Below the pieces are notes generated by a model. The model was not told the DNA's origin, ran no database searches, and worked only from the letters and a program-made list of their open reading frames with translations. From positions 152,558-216,557 of the forward strand of contig JACQDX010000104.1 of the NCBI GenBank assembly GCA_016200895.1: a DNA stretch of 64,000 nt, in the 5' to 3' direction. The position numbers were made by a program, and so were the translations under genes. Shown one piece after another: positions 54,726 through 64,000 of the stretch (the first letter of the stretch is position 1; every line of letters begins with the position of its first letter). This DNA is from Burkholderiales bacterium (lineage in GTDB: Bacteria; Pseudomonadota; Gammaproteobacteria; Burkholderiales; Burkholderiaceae_D).

Positions 54726-55481
54726 TCAGAAATTACAGAGAGTCAGGTCAAACGGGATATCGTTTTCATAGGCCTTGGGCTTCATGTCGCCATCCTGGGA
54801 CATAAAACGTATCCACAACATATATTTATTCGCAGAGATTTCAGGTATGGCACCAAGTTCTTGCAGAACATTGACGCGCAATAACTGATAAACCTTGCCT
54901 TGCAGCATCTGCTGGTAACTGCCAGCCTGGGCGATGACTTTTGATGTCGAGCCAGATTCGCGCAACAGGCGCAAGACCACATTGATGGCATCAAACAGCG
55001 GGGCGATAGGGGCAAACCAGGCACTTATGTCAGCGAAGCGTTTTTCTGCCGTATTTTTTTGCCAGGCATGATAGCTGGGCAGATCAAATTCGCAGGCACC
55101 ACCAGGGATGATGGTGCGGCCACGTATGCTCATCAGCCATTCATTGTCGCGCACGTTCTGGCCGGTCTTGCCTGTGCTTCCAACCAGGCCGCTACTGGCG
55201 CGGTCAACATCGTCCAGTACCTTGTCGAGCATATCTGCCTGCACATTGGGATTGGATTTAAAACTGATGAGTGTGTGTCTTTGTCTTTCGAGTTCCTGCA
55301 AGAGATCGGATTTGAGGTCGGCACGACCAGCGACTTCCAACATTTCGAAAATGGTGGCAAGGGCAACGTGATGCTGCATGGGGTCAGACTGATGTAAGAA
55401 AAATGTGAATTTTTCGTATAAGTCTTCCAGCCGCAATAACGTGCGAATACGCTCGTTAAAAGGGTATTCGTAAACAATCAA
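54726..55481 (-). CDS. zapD: FtsZ-associated protein ZapD
   Basis: The product has 251 residues beginning [25 protein letters not shown], the family N-terminus (E. coli YacF). It is an all-helical first half with a beta-rich C-half. It bundles FtsZ filaments by binding the FtsZ C-terminal tail, encoded at 35.6-36.8 kb. It lies between coaE and yacG, in the usual betaproteobacterial order. Confidence 0.95.
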   Translation of the reverse strand: MIVYEYPFNERIRTLLRLEDLYEKFTFFLHQSDPMQHHVALATIFEMLEVAGRADLKSDLLQELERQRHTLISFKSNPNVQADMLDKVLDDVDRASSGLVGSTGKTGQNVRDNEWLMSIRGRTIIPGGACEFDLPSYHAWQKNTAEKRFADISAWFAPIAPLFDAINVVLRLLRESGSTSKVIAQAGSYQQMLQGKVYQLLRVNVLQELGAIPEISANKYMLWIRFMSQDGDMKPKAYENDIPFDLTLCNF

Positions 55482-55617
55482 AATAGATTCCCTGTCAAAA
55501 TTTGGTGCTAATCAAAGCTGCACATGATTCTGAACCATACTGTGTGAAATTACAAACACCGCGTGCAGATTTCCATTATATTTTTTTGTAGGGAAATGTT
55601 GCATGCACTGCGCATGT

Positions 55618-56244
55618 TCACTTGTTGCCCCCTGCAAAAATCAGATACTGCTTGTGCAGACGTAAAACTTCTTCCCGTATATTTTTCAAATCACCGTCAT
55701 TGACGATCACATCATCTGCTGCAGCCAGCCTGTCCTGTCTGCTGGCCTGATTACGCATGATGGCTACCACTTCTTCCCTATTTAACTGATTGCGGGACAT
55801 GACGCGCCTGATCTGCGTTTCTTCATCGCAATCAACCACCAGAATGCGGTTTACACGCTTTTTCCAGCTACCAGATTCAACCAGCAGGGGGACGACGAAA
55901 ATACGGTAAGCACCCTTGGCTTCTGCCGCTGCACGCTCGGTTTCCGTGCGTATCAAAGGATGTAGTATGGCTTCCAGCTTCAGTTTTTTCTCGGTATTGG
56001 CAAACACCAATTGCCGTATGGCAGCCCGGTCCATCGCACCATCTGCGGCGATAAATTCGTCACCAAACTGCTCTCGTATGGCAGGGATGGCCAGTCCACC
56101 TGGCACTGTCAACTGATGGGCGATCAAGTCGGTATCAATCAGCGCAGCACCCAGTTCACCCAACATATTGGCGATCGTGGTTTTACCACTCCCTATACCA
56201 CCTGTCAGGCCAAGCGAAAAACCAGGTGAGAAACTACCTGTCAT
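55618..56244 (-). CDS. coaE: Dephospho-CoA kinase CoaE
   Basis: The product has 208 residues from the ATG that overlaps the pilD stop (TAATG). The P-loop is [17 protein letters not shown], with DTDLIAHQL following. It performs the last step of coenzyme A synthesis (3'-phosphorylation of dephospho-CoA). The upstream-open frame into pilD was not used because it lacks family similarity. Confidence 0.95.
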   Translation of the reverse strand: MTGSFSPGFSLGLTGGIGSGKTTIANMLGELGAALIDTDLIAHQLTVPGGLAIPAIREQFGDEFIAADGAMDRAAIRQLVFANTEKKLKLEAILHPLIRTETERAAAEAKGAYRIFVVPLLVESGSWKKRVNRILVVDCDEETQIRRVMSRNQLNREEVVAIMRNQASRQDRLAAADDVIVNDGDLKNIREEVLRLHKQYLIFAGGNK

Positions 56245-57107
56245 TACAAGGTGCTCAGATAAAAGTCGACAATTTGCCGACCCCAGATCAGGGCAATCAA
56301 ACCTGCTCCAGTCAGGTAAGGGCCAAAAGGTATTTCTGATTCCCAACCAAATTTTTTCGAGACGATCTGCGCGATACCGATGACTGAGCCAACCAGGGTT
56401 GACAGCAGAATAATGACAGGGAGCATGCTCCAACCCATCCAGGCACCAAAGGCAGCCAGCAATTTAAAGTCACCGTAGCCAAAACCTTCTCTGCCACGGA
56501 TAAGTTTATAGATCCAGTAAACCGACCATAGCGACAGGTATCCAATAATGGCACCCAGTACGGCATCTTTCAAAGTGACAAAGCCACCATAGGCATTGAG
56601 CAGCAAACCTAGCCACATCAAGCCTAGCGTCAGGTCGTCCAGCAGTAATTTGTGATCGAGGTCGATAAAGGTCATGGCGATCAGTAGCCAGACGAATACC
56701 ACTGCACCCATGCCTACTACGCCACTACCAAAGTGCCAGATCATGCCCGCAGTGAGCAGGGCAGTCAGTGCTTCTATCAGCGGATATCGTATGGAGATTT
56801 TGGCTTTGCAGCCCGTGCATTTGCCACCAATGACGAGGTAGCTGATGATGGGTATATTTTCCAGTTCAGTGATCTTGTGCCCGCAATGTGGACAGGCAGA
56901 CCGGGGCAGCATCAGGTTGAATTTGTCCTGATGTGGCAGTTCTTCCTGACGTTGCTCGGCGACAAAATTATCGACATCGCGCAAATACATTTTTGGCAGG
57001 CGATAAATCACCACATTCAAAAAACTGCCTATCAACAGTCCCAATAGCCCGAAGGCTATTGTGGACAAGCCGTTATGAGGCACGGCAAATACAAACGTCT
57101 CAATCAT
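56244..57107 (-). CDS. pilD: Prepilin peptidase/N-methyltransferase PilD
   Basis: The product has 287 residues and is polytopic. A zinc-binding loop, [20 protein letters not shown]...CTGC, is followed by two catalytic aspartates, in [11 protein letters not shown] and GYGDFKLLA (the GxGD motif). It cleaves and N-methylates type IV prepilins and type II secretion pseudopilins. It overlaps pilC by 4 nt. Confidence 0.95.
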   Translation of the reverse strand: MIETFVFAVPHNGLSTIAFGLLGLLIGSFLNVVIYRLPKMYLRDVDNFVAEQRQEELPHQDKFNLMLPRSACPHCGHKITELENIPIISYLVIGGKCTGCKAKISIRYPLIEALTALLTAGMIWHFGSGVVGMGAVVFVWLLIAMTFIDLDHKLLLDDLTLGLMWLGLLLNAYGGFVTLKDAVLGAIIGYLSLWSVYWIYKLIRGREGFGYGDFKLLAAFGAWMGWSMLPVIILLSTLVGSVIGIAQIVSKKFGWESEIPFGPYLTGAGLIALIWGRQIVDFYLSTL

Positions 57108-58339
57108 CCCGCAACCGAGCCCATTTTGAAGATAGGCAAATACATGGCAACCACCAGGCCGCCAATGACCACACCGAGAATCACCATGATGATAGGTTCC
57201 ATCAGGCTCGACAATGCAGCAACGGCTTCATCGACTTCATCTTCATAAAAGTCGGCAACCTTGCCCAGCATTTGATCCAGCGCACCAGATTCTTCACCAA
57301 TCGCAACCATTTGCGTGACCATGGCTGGGAATACATTGGAATTTTGCATGGCTACCGTCAGGCTGGTACCGGTGCTGACTTCAGTCTGGATTTTGATCGT
57401 CGCATCCAGATAGACTGCATTACCGGCAGCACCGCCAACAGAATCCAACGATTCAACCAAAGGCACACCCGCCGCAAACATGGTCGCCAGAGTACGTGTC
57501 CAGCGGGCGATGGTTGCTTTTTTCACGACGTCGCCAAAAATCGGTGCCTGTAACAGCAATCTATCCATTGTCTGCTGCATTTTTAATGAGCGACGCCATG
57601 TCTGCATAAAAAAGTAGATGCCGCCAAACAGACCGCCAAAAATGATATACCAATATTTAACGAAATTGTCCGAGATGTTCATGACGATCAGGGTAGGTGC
57701 TGGTAATTCTGCACCAAAGCTGCTGAATGCCTGTTTAAACGCTGGAACCACCCAGATCATGATAACGGCGGTGACGATGAAGGCGATACCCAAAATGGCG
57801 ATAGGATAAGTCAGTGCTGACTTGATCTTGCCCTTGATGGCCATGGTTTTTTCTTTGTAAACGGCCAATCGGGTCAGCAAGTCTTCCAGAATACCTGCTT
57901 GTTCACCTGCACCCACCAGATTGCAGAACAAGGGGTCAAAGTACAGTGGAAATTTGCGGAAGGCTGCGTTCAGGCTGGTCCCAGTTTCTACGTCACCACG
58001 GATATCCTGCAATAATTTGGAGACTGAGGGGTTGCTATGGCCCTTGGACACAATATCAAAAGACTGCAACAGCGGTACACCCGCCTTCATCATGGTTGCC
58101 AATTGGCGGGTAAACAAGGTGATGTCCTTGTCAGTAATCGCCTTGCCTGAGGTATAGCTTTTCTTTTTTAACTTGGTAACAAGGATGCCCTGTCTGCGCA
58201 AGGTGGCGTTCACGATGGCTTCACCGCCCGCACGTGTTTCGCCCCTGACGACCTTGCCAAATTTGTCCTTGCCTTCCCAGGCGTACAGTTGTTCTTTGGG
58301 TTGGCCTGCTTTTGCCGATTTTGCCAGATTGGTTGCCAT
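57104..58339 (-). CDS. pilC: Type IV pilus inner-membrane platform protein PilC
   Basis: The product has 411 residues: two GspF domains (about 75-195 and 280-400), each with membrane helices, and LPxP-like GEESGALDQML near the C-terminus. It is the platform that couples the PilB ATPase to pilin assembly. It starts 15 nt after pilB. Confidence 0.95.
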   Translation of the reverse strand: MATNLAKSAKAGQPKEQLYAWEGKDKFGKVVRGETRAGGEAIVNATLRRQGILVTKLKKKSYTSGKAITDKDITLFTRQLATMMKAGVPLLQSFDIVSKGHSNPSVSKLLQDIRGDVETGTSLNAAFRKFPLYFDPLFCNLVGAGEQAGILEDLLTRLAVYKEKTMAIKGKIKSALTYPIAILGIAFIVTAVIMIWVVPAFKQAFSSFGAELPAPTLIVMNISDNFVKYWYIIFGGLFGGIYFFMQTWRRSLKMQQTMDRLLLQAPIFGDVVKKATIARWTRTLATMFAAGVPLVESLDSVGGAAGNAVYLDATIKIQTEVSTGTSLTVAMQNSNVFPAMVTQMVAIGEESGALDQMLGKVADFYEDEVDEAVAALSSLMEPIIMVILGVVIGGLVVAMYLPIFKMGSVAG

Positions 58340-58354
58340 ATTAATTTTCTCTTA

Positions 58355-60082
58355 TTATTCGTTGGTACATCCGAGGACTTCTTCGAGGCTGGTCAGTCCC
58401 TGTCTGACTTTCATTAATCCAGATTGTCGTAAATTTCTGATACCTTCTCTTTGTGCCTGCTCTTCCAATTCCAGCGCGCTGGCACTGGCCAAAATCAGGC
58501 GTTCCAGAGCTACGGATATGGGCATCAATTGATAAATGCCGACCCGACCCTTGTAGCCGCCACCGTTGCAACGATCACAGCCCACTGGACCATAAGGTTT
58601 CCAGGTGCCATCCAGGTCTTCATCCTTGAAGCCTGCTGCCAATAAGACTTCATCGAGGATTTCTACTGGTTTTTTGCAGGTACACAGGCGGCGTGTCAGC
58701 CTTTGTGCCGTAATCAAAATAACGGATGAAGCGATATTGAAAGGCGCCACGCCCATGTTCATCAGACGCGTCAGGGTAGCAGGCGCATCATTGGTATGCA
58801 GGGTAGAGAACACCATGTGACCGGTTTGCGCAGCCTTGATGGCAATATCGGCGGTTTCCAGGTCGCGAATCTCACCCACCATGATGACGTCAGGATCCTG
58901 GCGCAAGAAAGACTTCAGGGCAACCGCAAAAGTCAGGCCAGCTTTGTCGTTGACGTTAACCTGATTTACTCCAGGCAAGTTAATCTCGGCCGGATCTTCG
59001 GCAGTCGAAATATTGATACCGGGTTTGTTAATGACGTTAAGGCAAGTGTATAAAGAAACGGTTTTACCGGAGCCTGTAGGCCCTGTGACCAGTACCATGC
59101 CGTAAGGGCGCTGGATGGCTTCCATCAAGATCGCTTTGTGATCCGCGTCGTAGCCCAGTGCATCAATACCCATTTGCGCCTGCGAACCATCCAGGATACG
59201 CATAACGATCTTTTCGCCAAACAAAGTAGGCAATGTACTCACACGAAAGTCGATGGACTTGTTGGCATTCAATTGCAATTTCATACGACCATCTTGCGGA
59301 ATACGTTTTTCCGAGATGTCGAGTTTGGAAATAACCTTGATACGGGAAGACAGCTTGTCTTTGATGGCCAGCGGTGGCTGGGCAATCTCCCTGAGCTCAC
59401 CGTCGACACGGAAGCGTATCCGGTAGAATTTTTCAAAAGGCTCAAAATGCAAATCGGATGCGCCAAGATTAATCGCATCAATCAGCATTTTCTGCAGGAA
59501 TTTGACAACTGGCGCATCATCAATTTCAGTAGCCTGCGCTTCAGCAGCCGCTGCACCGAGATCATCTTCCTTGAATTCCAGCTCAAATTCGTCGCCGCCG
59601 ATTTCATTCAGGCTCTGTTCTGAAGACTTGCCCAGTTTTTCCAGCAATTTGACCAGAGCATCGTGCTGCACGATGATAATGTCTATACCCAGGCCAGTCT
59701 GGAATTTGACTTGGTCCAGGGCAGAGTTATTGGTCGGGTCAGATATCGCCAGGGAAACTTTATTGCCTTTTTTTGCAATGGCGATCAGGCGCTGAGACTG
59801 CATGAGTTTTTGATCGACCAGTTTTTCGGGGATCTGTGACTCATTGATCAGTGATAAATCCAGCAAAGGGTAGCCAAAGGCATCTGAGCAAAATGTTGCC
59901 AGATCGCGCGCGCTTACCGTGCCACTTTGCGTCAGTGCATCAATGAAACCGCTTTTGTCAGCCTGTGCTTTTTTGTTGACAATGTCAACTTGAGCAGGGG
60001 TTAGTAAATTGGCCTGCGTCAACGCTCTCGCCAAGCCAGAGCTTGGCATCTGGGATGCTGAATTTGGTAAGACTGCGGACAT
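58355..60082 (-). CDS. pilB: Type IV pilus assembly ATPase PilB
   Basis: The product has 575 residues from MSAVLPNSASQMPSSG. The N-terminal MshEN-like domain (about 1-150) may bind c-di-GMP. The ATPase core has Walker A GPTGSGKTVS, the Asp box, Walker B DPDVIMVGEIRD, and the tetracysteine zinc site (CTCKKP...CDRCNGGG). It powers pilus extension. The start is uncertain: the frame is open to 60136 and no clear Shine-Dalgarno sequence is seen. pilA is not in the window. Confidence 0.94.
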   Translation of the reverse strand: MSAVLPNSASQMPSSGLARALTQANLLTPAQVDIVNKKAQADKSGFIDALTQSGTVSARDLATFCSDAFGYPLLDLSLINESQIPEKLVDQKLMQSQRLIAIAKKGNKVSLAISDPTNNSALDQVKFQTGLGIDIIIVQHDALVKLLEKLGKSSEQSLNEIGGDEFELEFKEDDLGAAAAEAQATEIDDAPVVKFLQKMLIDAINLGASDLHFEPFEKFYRIRFRVDGELREIAQPPLAIKDKLSSRIKVISKLDISEKRIPQDGRMKLQLNANKSIDFRVSTLPTLFGEKIVMRILDGSQAQMGIDALGYDADHKAILMEAIQRPYGMVLVTGPTGSGKTVSLYTCLNVINKPGINISTAEDPAEINLPGVNQVNVNDKAGLTFAVALKSFLRQDPDVIMVGEIRDLETADIAIKAAQTGHMVFSTLHTNDAPATLTRLMNMGVAPFNIASSVILITAQRLTRRLCTCKKPVEILDEVLLAAGFKDEDLDGTWKPYGPVGCDRCNGGGYKGRVGIYQLMPISVALERLILASASALELEEQAQREGIRNLRQSGLMKVRQGLTSLEEVLGCTNE

Positions 60083-60406
60083 AGGATCTTTTGAGTAAAA
60101 TTTGCCAATACAATCAGTTGCTTCAGGATAATGCAACTAAGCCTGTTATTTGTAAAGTCGTTCCCTAGCACACAGGCTGGGGAATGGGCAAAAAATGCAG
60201 CGCTGCAACAACTGCATCAAGTTTTAAATCTATATGCTATTGACGACAAAGATTTGCAGCTTCTTTACTCTGTATAGAATGTTTTCAGGTAAATTGCCAC
60301 GATGAATTTACCACTCTTTTATTTCCGTGGGGAGGCGTAGATTCCGGGCAGTGATGTGACCCTGCCCGATTTTGTAACAATCTGTTAAATCCGCAAATTT
60401 TGCGAT

Positions 60407-61387
60407 TTAATGATTCCTGCCAACCGCAAAGGCACACAGCTTGACCATTGCCTGTCTATATTGATTATCTGGCCAGGCTGAAATGGCAGCTGCCGCGCGA
60501 TCAGCTGCTTTCACGGCTTCACTTTGCGTATATGCCAGGGCACCGGATTGAGTAATCGCCGCCAGTATGGCATCAAATTTGGATTCGTCGCCATTTTCTA
60601 TGCAGGCGCGTACCAGTTCTCGCTCTTCTGCGGTACCGTTTTTCATCAGGTAAATCAAAGGCAGGGTGGGTTTGCCTTCACGTAAGTCGTCACCGACATT
60701 TTTCCCTATGTCGTCGGCATTCCCTGAATAATCCAGTACATCGTCAATCAACTGGAAAGCCGTGCCCAGCGAACGACCGTATTCACCAGCGGCTTCTATT
60801 TCTGCCTGACTGGCACCAGCGATGAGGGCGCCGATTTCTGCTGCGGCTTCAAACAGCTTGGCGGTTTTTGAGCGTATTACTTGCAGGTAGCGTTCTTCAG
60901 TCACGTCAGGATCATGCATATTTAATAATTGCAAGACTTCACCCTCAGCGATGACATTGGTTGCGTCCGCCAGGATTTGCATGATTTGCATACTGTTGAT
61001 AGACACCATCATCTGGAAGGCACGTGAATACAAAAAGTCGCCCACCAGGACCGAAGCGGCATTGCCAAACAGGGCATTGGCAGTCTTGCGGCCACGGCGC
61101 ATGGATGATTCATCCACTACATCATCATGCAGCAGGGTAGCGGTATGGATGAACTCGACAATGGCGGCCAGTTCATGATGATGCTTGCCTTTATACTGGA
61201 AGGCATTTGCCACCAGCAAGACAAGTACGGGGCGTATGCGTTTGCCGCCAGCGCTGATAATGTATTCAGCGATCTGGTTGACCAGGGCAACTTCAGAATG
61301 CAATTTGTTACGGATTACCTGATTCACTTCGTCCATATCGACGGCGATCAGTTCAGTAATGGGGTTTTGGTTGTTTGTGGCAGACAA
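60407..61387 (-). CDS. ispB: Octaprenyl diphosphate synthase (polyprenyl synthetase)
   Basis: The product has 326 residues starting at TTG (61387), which gives an N-terminus aligning with the known enzyme; the next ATG is 17 codons in. Seen: GGKRIRPVLVLL, the first Asp motif LLHDDVVDESSMRRG, and the second, QLIDDVLDYSG. It makes the ubiquinone side chain. It is divergent from rplU, the common arrangement in proteobacteria. The 270-bp gap to pilB holds only an imperfect dyad (AAATCCGC...GCGATTT) near 60390-60411. Confidence 0.95.
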   Translation of the reverse strand: MSATNNQNPITELIAVDMDEVNQVIRNKLHSEVALVNQIAEYIISAGGKRIRPVLVLLVANAFQYKGKHHHELAAIVEFIHTATLLHDDVVDESSMRRGRKTANALFGNAASVLVGDFLYSRAFQMMVSINSMQIMQILADATNVIAEGEVLQLLNMHDPDVTEERYLQVIRSKTAKLFEAAAEIGALIAGASQAEIEAAGEYGRSLGTAFQLIDDVLDYSGNADDIGKNVGDDLREGKPTLPLIYLMKNGTAEERELVRACIENGDESKFDAILAAITQSGALAYTQSEAVKAADRAAAAISAWPDNQYRQAMVKLCAFAVGRNH

Positions 61388-61541
61388 GGGAGAACCTGCT
61401 TAAGAATCCGGGATGGCCGAGATTATACGATGCAGTGCTGGTATTTGCTTGAATTGCACCAGTTCTCTTGCGCTTCATCCATTTATCACTAGTCAATTGC
61501 CTGTTTACCATGGGTGTGCTGAAAAAATATGCAAATAGTCT

Positions 61542-61570
61542 TTGACGCTTTTGGCAGGATTATGTACAAT
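61542..61570 (+). promoter_or_regulatory. Sigma-70 promoter of rplU-rpmA
   Basis: TTGACG (61542-61547) and TACAAT (61565-61570) with 17-bp spacing, a strong promoter, leaving a leader of about 75 nt. The leader can fold around CCAG/CTGG with an outer TTCCC/GGGGA pairing. Confidence 0.85.
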
Positions 61571-61649
61571 TTGGGGTTTTCCCGACTTCCCAGGTGTGTT
61601 TTTGTCTGGCGGGGAGAAAATCCCTAATATTTATTTGATGAGGTTTCAC

Positions 61650-61961
61650 ATGTACGCGGTCATAAAAACCTGAGGCAAACAATACAAAGTTGTCGCTGGT
61701 GAAAAACTTAAAGTAGAACAGATACCTGCAGACATTGGCTCCGAAATCACCATTGATCAAGTGCTCGCATTGGGCGCTGGGGAGACCATTAAATTTGGTG
61801 CTCCATTGGTCGCAGGTGCTACGGTGCTGGCTAAGGTTATAGATCACGGTCGTCACGACAAAGTGCGCATTTTCAAAATGCGTCGTCGTAAGCACTATCA
61901 GAAACGTCAAGGCCATCGCCAAAACTACACTGAATTGCAAATCGTTTCTATCAACGGCTAA
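61650..61961 (+). pseudogene. rplU: Ribosomal protein bL21 with in-frame TGA at codon 8
   Basis: Read from the ATG at 61650, the frame is [33 protein letters not shown] and on to SING, 103 residues, exactly the length of bL21. Codon 8 (61671-61673) is TGA where the family has glycine (TGGKQY); GGA to TGA is one base change. The rest of the frame is intact and conserved, with GAGG as ribosome binding site and a strong promoter. No early restart codon exists; the next candidate is GTG at 61761. It may be a sequencing error, a true nonsense allele or read-through. Labelled pseudogene only because the frame is interrupted. Confidence 0.9.
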
Positions 61962-62009
61962 TCTGTAGATCAGCAATCAATCTACCTGTATTTAAGGAGC
62001 TAATTAAAA

Positions 62010-62279
62010 ATGGCACACAAAAAAGGCGGCGGCACCACGCGCAATGGTCGTGACTCAGAATCAAAACGCCTTGGCGTTAAAGTCTACGGCGGCCAGGCTA
62101 TCAATGCTGGCGGTATCATCATTCGTCAACGCGGCACTCGCGTACACGCTGGTGAAAACGTTGGTATGGGCAAAGATCACACTTTGTTCGCTCTGGTTAA
62201 CGGCAAAGTACAATTTGCGATCAAAGGTGCCAACAAGCACCAGTACGCAATTGTTGTTGCAGACACAGCAGCAGCGTAA
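62010..62279 (+). CDS. rpmA: Ribosomal protein bL27
   Basis: The product has 89 residues: [20 protein letters not shown] and onward, the standard bL27, whose N-terminus reaches the peptidyl transferase centre. It starts at Ala-His after Met with no Firmicutes-type cleavable extension. AAGGAG precedes it. It lies 48 nt after rplU and is followed by a terminator. Confidence 0.98.
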   Translation: MAHKKGGGTTRNGRDSESKRLGVKVYGGQAINAGGIIIRQRGTRVHAGENVGMGKDHTLFALVNGKVQFAIKGANKHQYAIVVADTAAA

Positions 62280-62320
62280 TGCATTGAAGTAATTCAAAGC
62301 AGGGCGCAAGCCAGTATAAT

Positions 62321-62351
62321 AAAAAGGCTCTGCCATCGGTAGGGCCTTTTT
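62321..62351 (+). terminator. Intrinsic terminator after rpmA
   Basis: AAAAAGGCTCTGCC pairs with GGTAGGGCCTTTTT (some G-U), loop ATC, ending in a T-run. Confidence 0.88.
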
Positions 62352-62414
62352 AGTTGGATCAGTCTTCGTTCCAACTCATTGCGGTTTATCTTTCCGCAAG
62401 TTCACCTCTCCGTA

Positions 62415-62579
62415 AGAACCTGTTTGCGATCTGTAGCGAGCGCGCGTCAGCGGGGGCAAGGTAACAAAAACCGCAGCGCAAAAAGCGGAATGTACTCTAG
62501 TACATGAGCATTTTGAGCAGCACATGAGCCCCGCATGAACTCCGATTGCGCTCGCGCAGTAAGATCGAAAACAGGTTCT
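62415..62579. mobile_element. MITE-like element R2, copy 2 (inverted relative to copy 1)
   Basis: A 165-bp element. The terminal repeats AGAACCTGTTTGCGATCT (62415-62432) and AGATCGAAAACAGGTTCT (62562-62579) are imperfect. The interior CGCAAAAAGCGGAATGTACT-CTAGTACATGAGCATTTTGAGCAGC matches the reverse complement of copy 1. No ORF. It sits between rpmA and obgE. Confidence 0.82.
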
Positions 62580-62686
62580 GAGCACACCCCTGCATGGCAG
62601 TTTGGTGTTAGTCCTTTTAATTTGAAGAAATCCTGTATAAATTTATTGTTCCATCAGGTTACAAAAATTTATACAAGCTTTTTTAG

Positions 62687-63808
<1,122 letters not shown>

Positions 63809-63809
63809 T

Positions 63810-63838
63810 AAAAAACCTGGTGAAAGCCAGGTTTTTTT
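63810..63838 (+). terminator. Intrinsic terminator after obgE
   Basis: AAAAACCTGG pairs with CCAGGTTTTT around TGAAAG, followed by further T. Confidence 0.92.
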
Positions 63839-63916
63839 ACGTCTGCCATTAACTGCTCACTATAGATCCGGCATTTAAATAGATGAACTTTTATGTAAAA
63901 GTGCAGTCAATAAGAG

Positions 63917-64000
63917 ATGGAAAAAATAGACAGCAGAAAATTAAAGCCGGAAGCGCTCTATGAAAGACGCAAGCAAGTAATACGTCTTTCGAAGTTGGGG
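63917..64000 (+). CDS. Probable transposase N-terminus (partial, cut by window edge)
   Basis: The 28 visible residues are MEKIDSRKLKPEALYERRKQ and then VIRLSKLG. The pattern RKLxPEAxxERRKQVIRL resembles the start of IS630-type transposases, just before their helix-turn-helix. The frame is open at the right edge. In related genomes proB usually follows obgE, so an insertion here is plausible. The call rests on a short segment. Confidence 0.45.
   Translation, partial: MEKIDSRKLKPEALYERRKQVIRLSKLG

Noticed and set aside
61671..61673. Selenocysteine at the rplU TGA
   Set aside because: bL21 has no known selenoprotein form, the residue is a structural glycine and I see no SECIS-like hairpin just downstream.

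Overview
The window is a bacterial chromosome segment from a betaproteobacterium of the order Burkholderiales, most likely family Oxalobacteraceae (Undibacterium/Herminiimonas-like). The evidence is gene order: a complete division and cell wall cluster followed by lpxC, a DUF721 gene, an M23 peptidase gene, secA, argJ, a DUF815 gene, mutT, yacG, zapD, coaE and pilDCB, then ispB, rplU, rpmA and obgE. The genus is inferred from gene order and protein style, not from a database search.

Region 1 (about 0.5-10.9 kb) is an RNA-repair island. rtcR (minus strand) encodes a sigma-54 activator and faces a consensus sigma-54 promoter at 2301-2316. This promoter drives rsr (Ro60/TROVE protein), then an unusual series of at least nine Y-RNA-like genes (4021-5527), then rtcB (RNA ligase), rtcA (RNA 3'-phosphate cyclase), an AT-rich gene of unknown function, a leader/attenuator-like element, a second rtcB and a small basic protein gene. 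Six of the Y-like RNAs are short (about 53-98 nt) and three are long (124-138 nt). Two long ones carry a circularly permuted tRNA-like module: T-arm, closed acceptor stem, D-arm. All nine share the 3' motif TTGTC, eight share a YTACAT motif, and all have a covarying terminal helix. A zinc-ribbon gene lies inside the array.

Region 2 (11-19.2 kb) holds a DUF1624 membrane acyltransferase, an MFS transporter, an acetolactate-synthase-like ThDP enzyme, the RNase P RNA gene and a 1057-residue CACHE-PAS-GAF-GGDEF-EAL protein.

Region 3 (19.5-36.9 kb) is the complete dcw cluster: mraZ, rsmH, ftsL, ftsI, murE, murF, mraY, murD, ftsW, murG, murC, ddl, ftsQ, ftsA, ftsZ. Most genes overlap or nearly touch. 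Four GTG-type MraZ boxes at 10-bp spacing precede mraZ, and a long hairpin with its own -10 box precedes ftsZ.

Region 4 (37-49.2 kb) has a peroxiredoxin, a GNAT protein, lpxC, a DUF721 gene, an M23 peptidase, secA, a divergent iclR-type regulator/acyl-CoA dehydrogenase pair with a perfect 17-bp palindrome between them, argJ, a DUF815 ATPase and mutT.

Region 5 (49.2-54.5 kb) is a D-alanine catabolic module (alr/dadX, dadA, an Rrf2-like gene and a TyrR-like sigma-54 activator). It lies between mutT and yacG, has its own sigma-54 promoter and three GTATT-type dyads, and ends in a MITE-like element.

Region 6 (54.5-64 kb) has yacG, zapD, coaE and pilD-pilC-pilB on the minus strand, ispB, then rplU-rpmA-obgE. 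In rplU the eighth codon reads TGA where the family has glycine. A probable transposase gene is cut by the right edge. Several dispersed repeats occur in pairs within the window.
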